A stretch of 64,000 bases of DNA from Candidatus Thiodiazotropha sp. (ex Myrtea sp. 'scaly one' KF741663) (GTDB lineage Bacteria; Pseudomonadota; Gammaproteobacteria; Chromatiales; Chromatiaceae), in contig JAHXIQ010000005.1 in the NCBI GenBank assembly GCA_025655555.1, positions 124,001 to 188,000 on the forward strand, written 5' to 3'. Positions 16,876 to 24,957 of this stretch are shown piece after piece; position 1 is the first letter of the stretch; each line of letters starts with the position of its first letter. The position numbers and the translations under genes are program-made. A model generated the notes under the pieces. It worked only from the letters and a program-made list of their open reading frames with translations, ran no database searches and was not told the origin of the DNA.

Positions 16876-19800
16876 TTAAGGCAGTAACTTTCTCCGCTTC
16901 ACTAAAAGCACGATGGCCGGCATGATAAAAAGTGATAAGAGTGGTGCTGTAATCATGCCACCGATAACCGGGGCTGCAATTCGCTGCATCACTTCCGATC
17001 CTGTGCCATCGCTTAACATTATGGGCATCAGACCTAGCACGACAACCAATACAGTCATGGCCTTAGGGCGAACTCTCAGCGCTGCGCCTTCAATGATGGA
17101 TGTCTTTAAATCTTGTCGGTTATTGAGGTTTCCGGCATCTTTATACTGTGCGATCGCATTATTGAGGTAGATCAGCATGACAACGCCAAATTCGGTGGCT
17201 ATACCTGCGAGTGCTATGAAGCCTACTGCGACGGCTACCGACATGTTATAGCCCATTGCCAGCACGAACCAGAAGCCGCCTATCAGCGCAAACGGAATAC
17301 TCAGCATAACAATGGCAGCCTCGGAAAAGCGTCTGAAAATAAGGTAGAGGAGGCCGAAAATAATGATAACCAGCATGGGTATCAACTGCATCAGTTTCTC
17401 CTTCGCTCGCAGCATATACTCATACTGTCCGGTCCAGGTGATTGAATAGCCAGTTGGTAATTTGATGGCTTTGCTCAGGGTTTCCTGGCCCTTTGCGATG
17501 TAACTGCCTATATCCGCATCTTTGATGTCGATGAATGTCCACCCATTGAGGCGAGCGTTCTCTGTTTTTATGAGAGGAGGGCCGTCTACAACATGTACAC
17601 TGGCCACTTGGGATAGGGGTATCTGCGCACCGGATGGCGTGACGATCGGTAGTTCACTCAGTTTTTTAATATCATCCCGTTGTTCTCGCGGGAATCGAAT
17701 ATTGATGGGATAGCGTTCGGGGCCTTCAATTGTCTCACCGATGTTGATGCCACCGACAGCAGCGCTGACCATCAGATTGATATCATCAATATTGATGCCC
17801 AGGCGAGCCGCCTCCAATCTATTGGGCACTATTTCGATGTATCGGCCTGCAACGACTCTGTCGGAAAAAGCGGAGCGGGTTTCCGGTATGCTGGAGAGAG
17901 CCTTTTCTATCTCTCTTCCAATCTGCTCGATAGTATCGAGATCAGGTCCTGAGACTTTGATGCCGATGGGGGTTTTGATGCCTGTGGAAAGCATGTCAAT
18001 TCGGGTTTTTATCGGCATGAGCCAGGCATTAGTCAGGCCGGGGAATTGTACCGTCCTGTCGAGTTCTGAAATGATATCTTCCAATGAGAGTCCATCACGC
18101 CAGGATGATTTGGGTTTCAGTTGAATGATGGTCTCTATCATAGTCAACGGCGCAGGATCGGTGGCTGTATCTGCCCGGCCGATTTTCCCAAAAACCCTTT
18201 CCACCTCTGGAATTGTTGTTATTAAACGATCAGTCTGTTGCAACAACTCCTGTGCCTTGCCTATGGATAGCCCTGGTAGGGTGGTTGGCATATACATCAG
18301 ATCGCCTTCAAAGAGGTCTGGCATAAATTCAGAACCGAGGCCTCGTCCCATGCTGCGAAGGAAGGGTGTACCGGAGAATCTATCGTTCCAGCCATTCCTC
18401 AAGTGCTGTTGGCCGTCTTCAATTGTCTCAATCAAATATCGACTGCTGTCGATACCGCCGGCAGCAGTCATTTTCAATGGCCACTTCAAAGGCTCAAGTA
18501 TGCCGCCAACACCATACAAGGGAATCAGCAGTGTGAGGACGAGTAGTAATGCAATGAGTAGGGACAACCGGGGTAGCAGTAAGACACTTTTTAGAAGAGG
18601 CCGGTAGATGCCAATCAGGAACCAGGTCAGTGGATTGGCATTTTCTGCCGGAATACGGCCCTTCAAGAGATATCCCATGAGTACCGGTACCAGTGTGACG
18701 GCAAGTCCGGCAGAGGCTGCCATGGCATAGGTTTTGGTATATACCAGTGGACCGAACAGCTTGCCCTCCTGTCCTTCCAATGCCAGCACAGGCAGGAAAC
18801 TCAAGGTAATGATCAGCAGGGAATAGAAGAGCGCCGGACCAACCTGTTGTGCAGCCTGTAGAATAACCCCCCAATGTTCCTCACGGGATAATCGACTGCC
18901 AGCTTCTTCCAAACGGCGGTGGGCATTTTCGATCATTACAATTGCGGCATCGACCATGGTGCCGATCGCAATAGCAATGCCACCGAGTGACATAATGTTC
19001 GCGTCGATTCCCTGCTGCCGCATAATAATGAAGGCGATCAGTATGCCCAAGGGTAGTGTTATCACGGCAACTATCGCGGAACGTATATGAAAAAGGAAGA
19101 GTAGGCAGACGGCAGCAACGACGAAGAATTCTTGCACAAGTTTTTCACTGAGATTATCTACGCTCTCAGCGATAAGAGATGAGCGATCATAAGTCTCAAC
19201 AACTTCCACGCCTTCAGGCAGGCCGGATTTTAGATTTTCTAGCTTGGCTTTTACGAGCTGGATGGTTTTCAGTGCATTTTCACCATGGCGCATTACAACA
19301 ATACCGCCTGTAACCTCACCCATGCCATCAAGATCAGCGACAGCACGCCGCATTTCCGGGCCGGTCTGGATATGGGCAATATCCTGTAACAGTATCGGGA
19401 CACTGTCATCGGTCAGATCAATGGGGATATGGCCAATATCCTGTTCTGATTTCAGGTAGCCTCGTGTGCGCACCATGAGTTCTGCCTCACCCTGTTCAAT
19501 AACAGAGCCGCCTACCTCATAGTTGGCACGCTTCACAGCATTGATAACTTGAGATAGAGGAATGCCTAATGCACGCATCTTTTGCGGACTGAGAACGATC
19601 TGGTATTGCTTGATCATGCCGCCGACGCTGGCAATCTCTGCCACCCCTGACACACTCTGCAGTTCAAATTTTAAAAACCAATCCTGAATAGATCTCAGCT
19701 GGGAAATATCGTGTTTATTCTGCGTGTCTACCAATGCGTAACTGTAGATCCAGCCAACACCAGAGGCGTCGGGTCCCAGCTTAGGTTGAACGTCGCTTGG

Positions 19801-20163
19801 TAGCTCTGCACTTGCCTGATTGAGGTACTCCAGTACTCTGCTGCGAGCCCAATAGATATCAGTGCCATCCTCGAAAATGACGTAGATATAGGAATCTCCG
19901 AAAAAAGAGTAACCCCGGACAGCTTTTGCACCAGGTACCGACAGCATAGTCGTGGTGATCGGATATGTAATCTGGTCCTCGACAACCTGAGGGGATTGAC
20001 CCGGGTAACCGGTTTGAATAATGACCTGAACGTCTGAGAGATCAGGCAAGGCGTCCAAGGGGATTTCACGTATGGCGTTCCATCCCCAGATACCGATGAT
20101 AAGACTGGAGAGTAGTACCAATACGCGGTTTTCAATAGACCAGCGTATCAACAGTGTGGGCAT
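16876..20163 (-). CDS. cusA: CusA/CzcA-family heavy-metal RND efflux pump
   Basis: A 1095-residue HAE-1-like heavy-metal RND pump. Signatures include IPLDALPDLSDVQVIIQT at the N-terminus, YVIFEDGTDIYWARSRV, the TM4 segment GGIAIAIGTMVDAAIVMIENAH with its acidic relay residues, and MLSTGIKTPIGIKVSGPDL, which is typical of monovalent-ion (Cu/Ag) CusA. Several Met residues in the periplasmic cleft region fit copper/silver over zinc/cobalt. Its membrane-fusion partner is immediately upstream (5-bp gap). No outer-membrane CusC gene is visible, so it must lie elsewhere. Confidence 0.92.
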   Translation of the reverse strand: MPTLLIRWSIENRVLVLLSSLIIGIWGWNAIREIPLDALPDLSDVQVIIQTGYPGQSPQVVEDQITYPITTTMLSVPGAKAVRGYSFFGDSYIYVIFEDGTDIYWARSRVLEYLNQASAELPSDVQPKLGPDASGVGWIYSYALVDTQNKHDISQLRSIQDWFLKFELQSVSGVAEIASVGGMIKQYQIVLSPQKMRALGIPLSQVINAVKRANYEVGGSVIEQGEAELMVRTRGYLKSEQDIGHIPIDLTDDSVPILLQDIAHIQTGPEMRRAVADLDGMGEVTGGIVVMRHGENALKTIQLVKAKLENLKSGLPEGVEVVETYDRSSLIAESVDNLSEKLVQEFFVVAAVCLLFLFHIRSAIVAVITLPLGILIAFIIMRQQGIDANIMSLGGIAIAIGTMVDAAIVMIENAHRRLEEAGSRLSREEHWGVILQAAQQVGPALFYSLLIITLSFLPVLALEGQEGKLFGPLVYTKTYAMAASAGLAVTLVPVLMGYLLKGRIPAENANPLTWFLIGIYRPLLKSVLLLPRLSLLIALLLVLTLLIPLYGVGGILEPLKWPLKMTAAGGIDSSRYLIETIEDGQQHLRNGWNDRFSGTPFLRSMGRGLGSEFMPDLFEGDLMYMPTTLPGLSIGKAQELLQQTDRLITTIPEVERVFGKIGRADTATDPAPLTMIETIIQLKPKSSWRDGLSLEDIISELDRTVQFPGLTNAWLMPIKTRIDMLSTGIKTPIGIKVSGPDLDTIEQIGREIEKALSSIPETRSAFSDRVVAGRYIEIVPNRLEAARLGINIDDINLMVSAAVGGINIGETIEGPERYPINIRFPREQRDDIKKLSELPIVTPSGAQIPLSQVASVHVVDGPPLIKTENARLNGWTFIDIKDADIGSYIAKGQETLSKAIKLPTGYSITWTGQYEYMLRAKEKLMQLIPMLVIIIFGLLYLIFRRFSEAAIVMLSIPFALIGGFWFVLAMGYNMSVAVAVGFIALAGIATEFGVVMLIYLNNAIAQYKDAGNLNNRQDLKTSIIEGAALRVRPKAMTVLVVVLGLMPIMLSDGTGSEVMQRIAAPVIGGMITAPLLSLFIMPAIVLLVKRRKLLP

Positions 20164-20168
20164 CTGTC

Positions 20169-22208
20169 CTACTCCGACATACGCAGGAGGCTGCTTTGAA
20201 TATTCGATTCGGAATCAATCAGGAACTGACCGGAGACCACCACCTCATCACCCTCAGTTATGCCGGAGAGAATTTCAACATTGTCACTGCCCCAGATACC
20301 GGTTTGTACTTCCACCGGCTGGAAGTGACCCTTGCCCAGGGATTTGACGATGATTTCACGCTCTCCTGTCAAAATAATCGATTCGCGGGGTACGCTGACG
20401 ATATTTTCTTTTGCGGCACCCTGTGAGAGATCCACTTGCACAAACATATTCAATAACAGAGCTTCATCAGGGTTGGGTACCTCGATACGAGCACGTAACG
20501 TACGGGTTTTTGGATCAACTTCCGGGTAAATAAATTCCACTTCTCCGGTCCACGCTCTGCCGGGAATGACCGGTGTCGTGATTGTGACCTGCTGGCCCTT
20601 CCTGATCCAGGGCGCCTGATGTTCAAAGATATCTACCATTACCCAGACTTCGCTGAGATCGACAATGGTGAACATGGACTGGTAAGGCTCTACATAGCTC
20701 CCTTCATTGACATTCAGCTCTGTGATGAGGCCGCCTTGAGGTGCCATGATCTGTACGGTATTGAGAACTTTTCTGCTTTTTTCTATCCGCATAACGTCCA
20801 TAGGAGAGACGTTCAGCAATCTCAAAGTATTTCTGAGTGCATCGACTTTGGCATCCAGTTCCCCTTTGCGTGATGGATCGAACGTGACCATATCCAACTC
20901 TTCAAGCGCAGTTATGAAATCGAGCTGTGCCTGGTTGATCCAGGGAGAGTAGAAATCGAGCAACTCCTCTTTTCTCTCCACACGATCTCCCTCTGAGCTT
21001 GGGTAGAGTCTTTCAACCCAGCCTCCCGTCCTGGGATGTATATTGAGAATTCCCTCGTCGTCTGCGGCAACAATACCCTGTGTTTTGATTTCCTTGCCGA
21101 GTGAGTCACGCTTGGCGGTGATGGTGCGTATTCCCATATTTTGTATCACCGCCGTGTTGAGAAAGACCTGTGGGTTTTGCTCGGATTTAAGCACAGATGT
21201 TTTGGGCACGAGATCCATGCCGCAGATGGGGCATGATCCAGGCTCCTCACCGATAATCTGTGGATGCATTGGACAAATAAAGGTCGTACTGACTCCACTC
21301 TCTGACACTGAAGCGGCAGGTATTATTTTTTCAACAAGATTCATGCCGCAGATGGGGCAGGTGGCGTCTGCTTCATGACTCACGATCTGCGGATGCATGG
21401 GACAAACATAGTTTGAGCCATGTTGTGAATGGTCATGAGAGGTGTGCGTCTGCACATCGCCTAAGTTATCTAAAGGTGCAGATTGAAGTCGTTTTGCAAC
21501 TGAGAAGTTCTCATCTTCAACACGATGCCTAGTGTGATCGGAAACTTGATGCGGAAGCTGTTTGGATTCCCAAAACCGTTTAGGTTTTGCTTTCATAGGC
21601 ATCTGTATTTCCTGATGTATTGCACTGTGTTCACTGGCACTGTGTGAGTTCGCCAGATGTTCAGTTTTCATGGAATGCCGCTGTTGTGTTTTACCATCTG
21701 GATTCTTTGTTGCATCATGCTCCTGATGAGGGATATCGCTGTCATGTTCACTCGTACTTTCAGCAGCTTGTTGTCTAACCAGAAACATGCCGCATTGTGA
21801 ACACCTGCCAGGTTCATGGCTTGTCTCTTGCGGGTGCATAGGGCAGACATATAGCGCGGTTTGCGGCTCATGCTCATGAAGAGAATGCTCCATAGCTTCG
21901 TTATTTGGCTGCTTAACTAAAAACATACCGCAAACTGAGCACCTGCCGGGTTCATGGCTGACTTCAAATGGGTGCATAGGGCAGGCATATTGAGGTGACT
22001 GCTGTATGTCCGCCACGATAGCCATTTCGACAGATTGGTCGGAAGACTTGGCGCTATGTTGGTGATCTGCATGATCGGCAGCGATGGCATTGCCGAAAAT
22101 ACTTACGAAGCAGTTAAATAAAAGCAGGGAAAGCCAACATTTGATTGTGCCGCGTGGAATATAGCTACACAAAGTTATGGCCTGATACCTGAATAGAGGG
22201 TGGTACAT
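20169..22208 (-). CDS. cusB: CusB-family membrane fusion protein with four heavy-metal-binding domains
   Basis: A 679-residue periplasmic adaptor. After an N-terminal signal region, four copies of a C-P-M-H-P ... C-x-x-C-G-M metal-binding domain occur at about residues 74-98, 120-144, 267-292 and 310-335. His-rich linkers join them (HDSDIPHQEHD, HTSHDHSQHG). The adaptor core follows with the lipoyl/barrel segments NIHPRTGGWVERLYPSSEG and IMAPQGGLITELNVNEGSYV. Typical family members carry zero to two such domains. They probably bind Cu(I)/Ag(I) and feed CusA. The start is uncertain: no good ribosome site precedes the ATG at 22208. Confidence 0.88.
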   Translation of the reverse strand: MYHPLFRYQAITLCSYIPRGTIKCWLSLLLFNCFVSIFGNAIAADHADHQHSAKSSDQSVEMAIVADIQQSPQYACPMHPFEVSHEPGRCSVCGMFLVKQPNNEAMEHSLHEHEPQTALYVCPMHPQETSHEPGRCSQCGMFLVRQQAAESTSEHDSDIPHQEHDATKNPDGKTQQRHSMKTEHLANSHSASEHSAIHQEIQMPMKAKPKRFWESKQLPHQVSDHTRHRVEDENFSVAKRLQSAPLDNLGDVQTHTSHDHSQHGSNYVCPMHPQIVSHEADATCPICGMNLVEKIIPAASVSESGVSTTFICPMHPQIIGEEPGSCPICGMDLVPKTSVLKSEQNPQVFLNTAVIQNMGIRTITAKRDSLGKEIKTQGIVAADDEGILNIHPRTGGWVERLYPSSEGDRVERKEELLDFYSPWINQAQLDFITALEELDMVTFDPSRKGELDAKVDALRNTLRLLNVSPMDVMRIEKSRKVLNTVQIMAPQGGLITELNVNEGSYVEPYQSMFTIVDLSEVWVMVDIFEHQAPWIRKGQQVTITTPVIPGRAWTGEVEFIYPEVDPKTRTLRARIEVPNPDEALLLNMFVQVDLSQGAAKENIVSVPRESIILTGEREIIVKSLGKGHFQPVEVQTGIWGSDNVEILSGITEGDEVVVSGQFLIDSESNIQSSLLRMSE

Positions 22209-22234
22209 AGGAAGTCACGTCCTATCAGTTGGTC

Positions 22235-22924
22235 TTATTCGATTGCCAGTAAATCCACATCAAAAATCAAAGAGCTGTGGGGTGGAATTCTGGGTGGTGC
22301 GCCTTTCTCGCCATAGGCCAGGTCGGACGGTATAAACAGTTGCCAGCGAGCACCCTGCTTCATTAATTGCAGTGCTTCTGTCCAGCCTTTGATGACTCGA
22401 TTGACCTGAAAACTGGCAGGTTTTCCACGCCCATATGAACTGTCGAATTCAGTGCCGTCGATCAGTTTTCCAGTGTAGTGGACCAGGACCTTATCGGTTG
22501 AAAGGGGACTCTTGCCGCGACCGGCTTCGAGAATGCGATACTGCAAACCGCTTTCAGTTGTGACAATGCCGGTTTTTTTTCCGTTTTCAGTGTGGAAGTT
22601 TTTACGCTTCTCGCTTTGCTCACGTAGAAGTGCTTCTTTCTTTTTTCTTTTTTGCTCTGCCAGACGCTTACCGAGATCGGCCATGACCTGTCGCATCTGC
22701 GCATTCGTCATTTGGCCTTCATTACCCTTCATCGCATCACGAATGCCTTGCATGATGGCATCGGAGCGGATCTCAATATCCTGATACTTAAAGTCACTGC
22801 CGATTTGATATCCGACGCTATAGTTTATCTTTGCCGTATCATCAGTGAGGGGTGTCTGATCCTCAGCCATGGCAGGAGATGCAGCAATCAAAATGGTGAT
22901 AAGTGAAGCGGATGCTATCTTCAT
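22235..22924 (-). CDS. FKBP-type peptidyl-prolyl isomerase, Mip/FkpA type (1)
   Basis: A 229-residue exported isomerase. Signal peptide ends at SPAMA; an N-terminal dimerisation region (NYSVGYQIGSDFKYQDIEI) and a long charged helix follow. The FKBP domain has VLVHYTGKLIDGTEFDSSYGRGKP, FQVNRVIKGWTEALQLMKQGARW and IPSDLAYGEKG. It accelerates prolyl isomerisation of periplasmic or outer-membrane proteins. It sits 26 bp upstream of cusB on the same strand and so appears to be the first gene of the efflux operon. Confidence 0.9.
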   Translation of the reverse strand: MKIASASLITILIAASPAMAEDQTPLTDDTAKINYSVGYQIGSDFKYQDIEIRSDAIMQGIRDAMKGNEGQMTNAQMRQVMADLGKRLAEQKRKKKEALLREQSEKRKNFHTENGKKTGIVTTESGLQYRILEAGRGKSPLSTDKVLVHYTGKLIDGTEFDSSYGRGKPASFQVNRVIKGWTEALQLMKQGARWQLFIPSDLAYGEKGAPPRIPPHSSLIFDVDLLAIE

Positions 22925-23307
22925 TCATTTTGTTCCTTTGTGTCGTTCAAGGGCGTATTCACCCTATCTATATCTAAGTCGGAGATGTATTGTCATGGGC
23001 TGATGGAAAACCTCTGAACGGCTATCTAACTCATAGTATCAAGGTTTCATCCGGGAGGAAAAAAATGATAGGAAATTTAAGAAATTACTACCCCAAAAAC
23101 GACCGTGTTTGTATTTGATTTTTATCCTATCCGGAACTGGATAAGGCGTACAAATAGGGTGTAGTAGGTATACGGTAATGCGTGGAGTGTGTATATCGTT
23201 GTGTTCACGACATCAGACAAACGAAGTCGTTGATTCAGTATTCAATTCAGTGTATTGAAGTGTACGATTCACTAAAAAGAAGATGCTGGGATGTTCGGAG
23301 AGAAATG
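22925..23307. other. 383-bp divergent intergenic region
   Basis: This lies between the minus-strand FKBP-cusBA unit and a plus-strand gene, so promoters for both should be here. A 17-codon ORF with a strong ribosome site lies at 23065-23118. I found no clear CueR- or CopR-type dyad. Confidence 0.45.
23065..23118 (+). CDS. Possible 17-residue leader peptide
   Basis: ATG at 23065 is preceded by GGGAGGAA at 23053-23060 at near-ideal spacing, and the frame runs 17 codons (starting MIGNLRNYYPKND) to TGA. It lies 190 bp before the next plus-strand gene. A strong Shine-Dalgarno on so short a frame could mark a leader or small protein, but could be chance. Confidence 0.25.
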   Translation: MIGNLRNYYPKNDRVCI

Positions 23308-23961
23308 ATGTTTAATCTATTAAATAAATCTGTCATAGCATTAGGTTTGTGCGTTATAGGTACGGCTCACGCTGACTCCATTCTGAAGTACGAAAAGGTG
23401 GGATCAAGTGGCGACAAGCAGACGATTACTGTTTCGATTACCGGCCGATGGCTGAGAATCGATAACGAGGGAAAAGAGAAGCCTGACTATACGCTTATGG
23501 ATACCGGTCGGTTGATCATGTTTGAAGTGGATGATGACGCAAAGCGTTACACTGCCACCCGGATGAACAAGGCCTATTGGCCCGATATGCTCCCGCCAAA
23601 GTTGATGCCTGTGCAGGAAAAAGCGACTGTTTCCGGTATTCGCTGCCAAAAGGTACATGAGATGGGAACAAAGGCACCCAAAGCTGAGCATTGTATGACA
23701 GCCGGTGTTCAACTCGGTCTGAATGCCCGGGAGACAATTACCCTGTCACGGCTCTTGATGGTTACCCGAAAGATGGGTTGGGACTGGAATGGTGTTTCAA
23801 CGCCGGATGAACGCCAAGTCTCGGTTCAAAGCCGTTCTCTCGACGGCAATATGAGTTTGACTTTTAAGTCGGTAGAGCACAAAGCGATACCGGATAATCG
23901 GGTTAAAATTCCAGATACCTATAAACAGAACTGGGCTGATCAGAAAAAGCCTGCAAAGTAA
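23308..23961 (+). CDS. Periplasmic protein of unknown function (DUF4412-like)
   Basis: A 217-residue exported protein: signal peptide MFNLLNKSVIALGLCVIGTAHA then a beta-rich body (SILKYEKVGS, QTITVSITGRWLRIDNEG, YTLMDTGRLIMFEVDDDAKRYT). The pattern resembles DUF4412-type periplasmic proteins, which read out as a lipoprotein-carrier-like fold, but the match is weak. Two Cys (in RCQKV and EHCMTAG) could form a disulfide. GGAG at 23297-23300 lies seven bases before the chosen ATG, favouring it over the one three bases upstream. It sits between two minus-strand FKBP genes in the metal region. Confidence 0.7.
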   Translation: MFNLLNKSVIALGLCVIGTAHADSILKYEKVGSSGDKQTITVSITGRWLRIDNEGKEKPDYTLMDTGRLIMFEVDDDAKRYTATRMNKAYWPDMLPPKLMPVQEKATVSGIRCQKVHEMGTKAPKAEHCMTAGVQLGLNARETITLSRLLMVTRKMGWDWNGVSTPDERQVSVQSRSLDGNMSLTFKSVEHKAIPDNRVKIPDTYKQNWADQKKPAK

Positions 23962-24030
23962 GTCACAGAATCCTTCTGATAATGCACGGGCCGTTTTTGT
24001 AGTTAGGTTAGGCAATTCGTGTGAATATTG

Positions 24031-24062
24031 ATGGAGGCGTGGTTATCTCAACACGCTTCCAT
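24031..24062. terminator. Candidate bidirectional terminator hairpin
   Basis: ATGGAGGCGTG pairs with CACGCTTCCAT (one G-T pair) across a 10-base loop in the gap between convergent genes. T tracts on either side are poor, so termination is inferred mainly from position. Confidence 0.45.
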
Positions 24063-24073
24063 TAATCAAGAAT

Positions 24074-24832
24074 CTATTTTGTCTCCATATTCTTCGCCTC
24101 GGAAGCAGTCGCTTGTGGCTGTTTTCTGTTCTGCTCCAGAATTTCGAGTAATTTTACTTCAATGATAACGGTTTCATATCCAAGTGGACCTCGTCTTCCA
24201 TAAGCCTGATCTGAAGGCAGATAGAGTTCCCATTTTGCACCAGGTTGCATCATTTTCAGGGCTTCTGAAAAACCGGGGATGAGCTTGTTGACCTGGTAAA
24301 TTTGTGTCCCACCCTTTTTAAATGAACCATCAAAAACATGGCCGTTCAGGCGTTTTGAAGTGTAGTCGATTTTAACTTTATCAATGGCCTTTGGCATGGG
24401 TCCGCTGCCGGGTGTGATGATCTTGTACTGCAGACCGCTCGGCGTGGTCGTGACACCTGTCTTTGTCTTGTTGGCTTCCAGAAATTCACGTCCCAGCTGG
24501 CGTTTGTTTTTAATCTCTGCCTGTCGCTTCTGCATCCTCGCTATCGCTTTTGACTCCATCTCCTGGGTGATGTTTTTTTTCAGATCTCTCAGCCGCTGGT
24601 TCATTTCCCTGGGATCAAGCTGCGGCTGTTTTCTCTCATTGCCGTCATGTATGCCCTGCTTGAGTGACCGTTGGTCCAGTTGAACCTGCTGCTTTTTGAA
24701 ATCGACGCCAATCTGATGACCAATGGCATAGTTGATGCGATCTGACTCATCGACAAGCTTGGCCGGTTCATCGGAAAAGACTGCACCTGATAGAAGTCCC
24801 ATGACAGTGATGGCGGATAGCTGCATTCGCAT
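24074..24832 (-). CDS. FKBP-type peptidyl-prolyl isomerase, Mip/FkpA type (2)
   Basis: A 252-residue exported isomerase with an FKBP N-terminal dimerisation domain (INYAIGHQIGVDFKKQQV), a Lys/Arg/Gln-rich helix and a C-terminal FKBP domain (VKIDYTSKRLNGHVFDGSF, YQVNKLIPGFSEALKMMQPG, LPSDQAYGRRG). Some FKBP positions differ from the consensus: HYTG is DYTS here, which may lower catalysis. The C-terminus carries a 25-residue tail rich in Gln/Ala. The start at 24832 is preceded by GAGGG; a TTG further upstream overlaps that site and is less likely. It lies 91 bp upstream of the multicopper oxidase 3' end, downstream of it on the same strand, separated by that gene's terminator. Confidence 0.85.
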   Translation of the reverse strand: MRMQLSAITVMGLLSGAVFSDEPAKLVDESDRINYAIGHQIGVDFKKQQVQLDQRSLKQGIHDGNERKQPQLDPREMNQRLRDLKKNITQEMESKAIARMQKRQAEIKNKRQLGREFLEANKTKTGVTTTPSGLQYKIITPGSGPMPKAIDKVKIDYTSKRLNGHVFDGSFKKGGTQIYQVNKLIPGFSEALKMMQPGAKWELYLPSDQAYGRRGPLGYETVIIEVKLLEILEQNRKQPQATASEAKNMETK

Positions 24833-24902
24833 GATGTGGATTTCCCTCAATCCTAATCGTTATCGTTGCAATAGGATCTTAACAAAAGATGAAATTCCGT
24901 GG

Positions 24903-24930
24903 AAAAAAAAGGGCTGCCCGAAGGCAGCCC
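24903..24930 (-). terminator. Intrinsic terminator of the multicopper oxidase gene
   Basis: Read on the minus strand: GGGCTGCC, tetraloop TTCG, GGCAGCCC, then eight T residues. A UUCG loop closed by a C-G pair is exceptionally stable. Confidence 0.95.
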
Positions 24931-24957
24931 CGATTCGAGTGTTTACCGATTGTTGTT

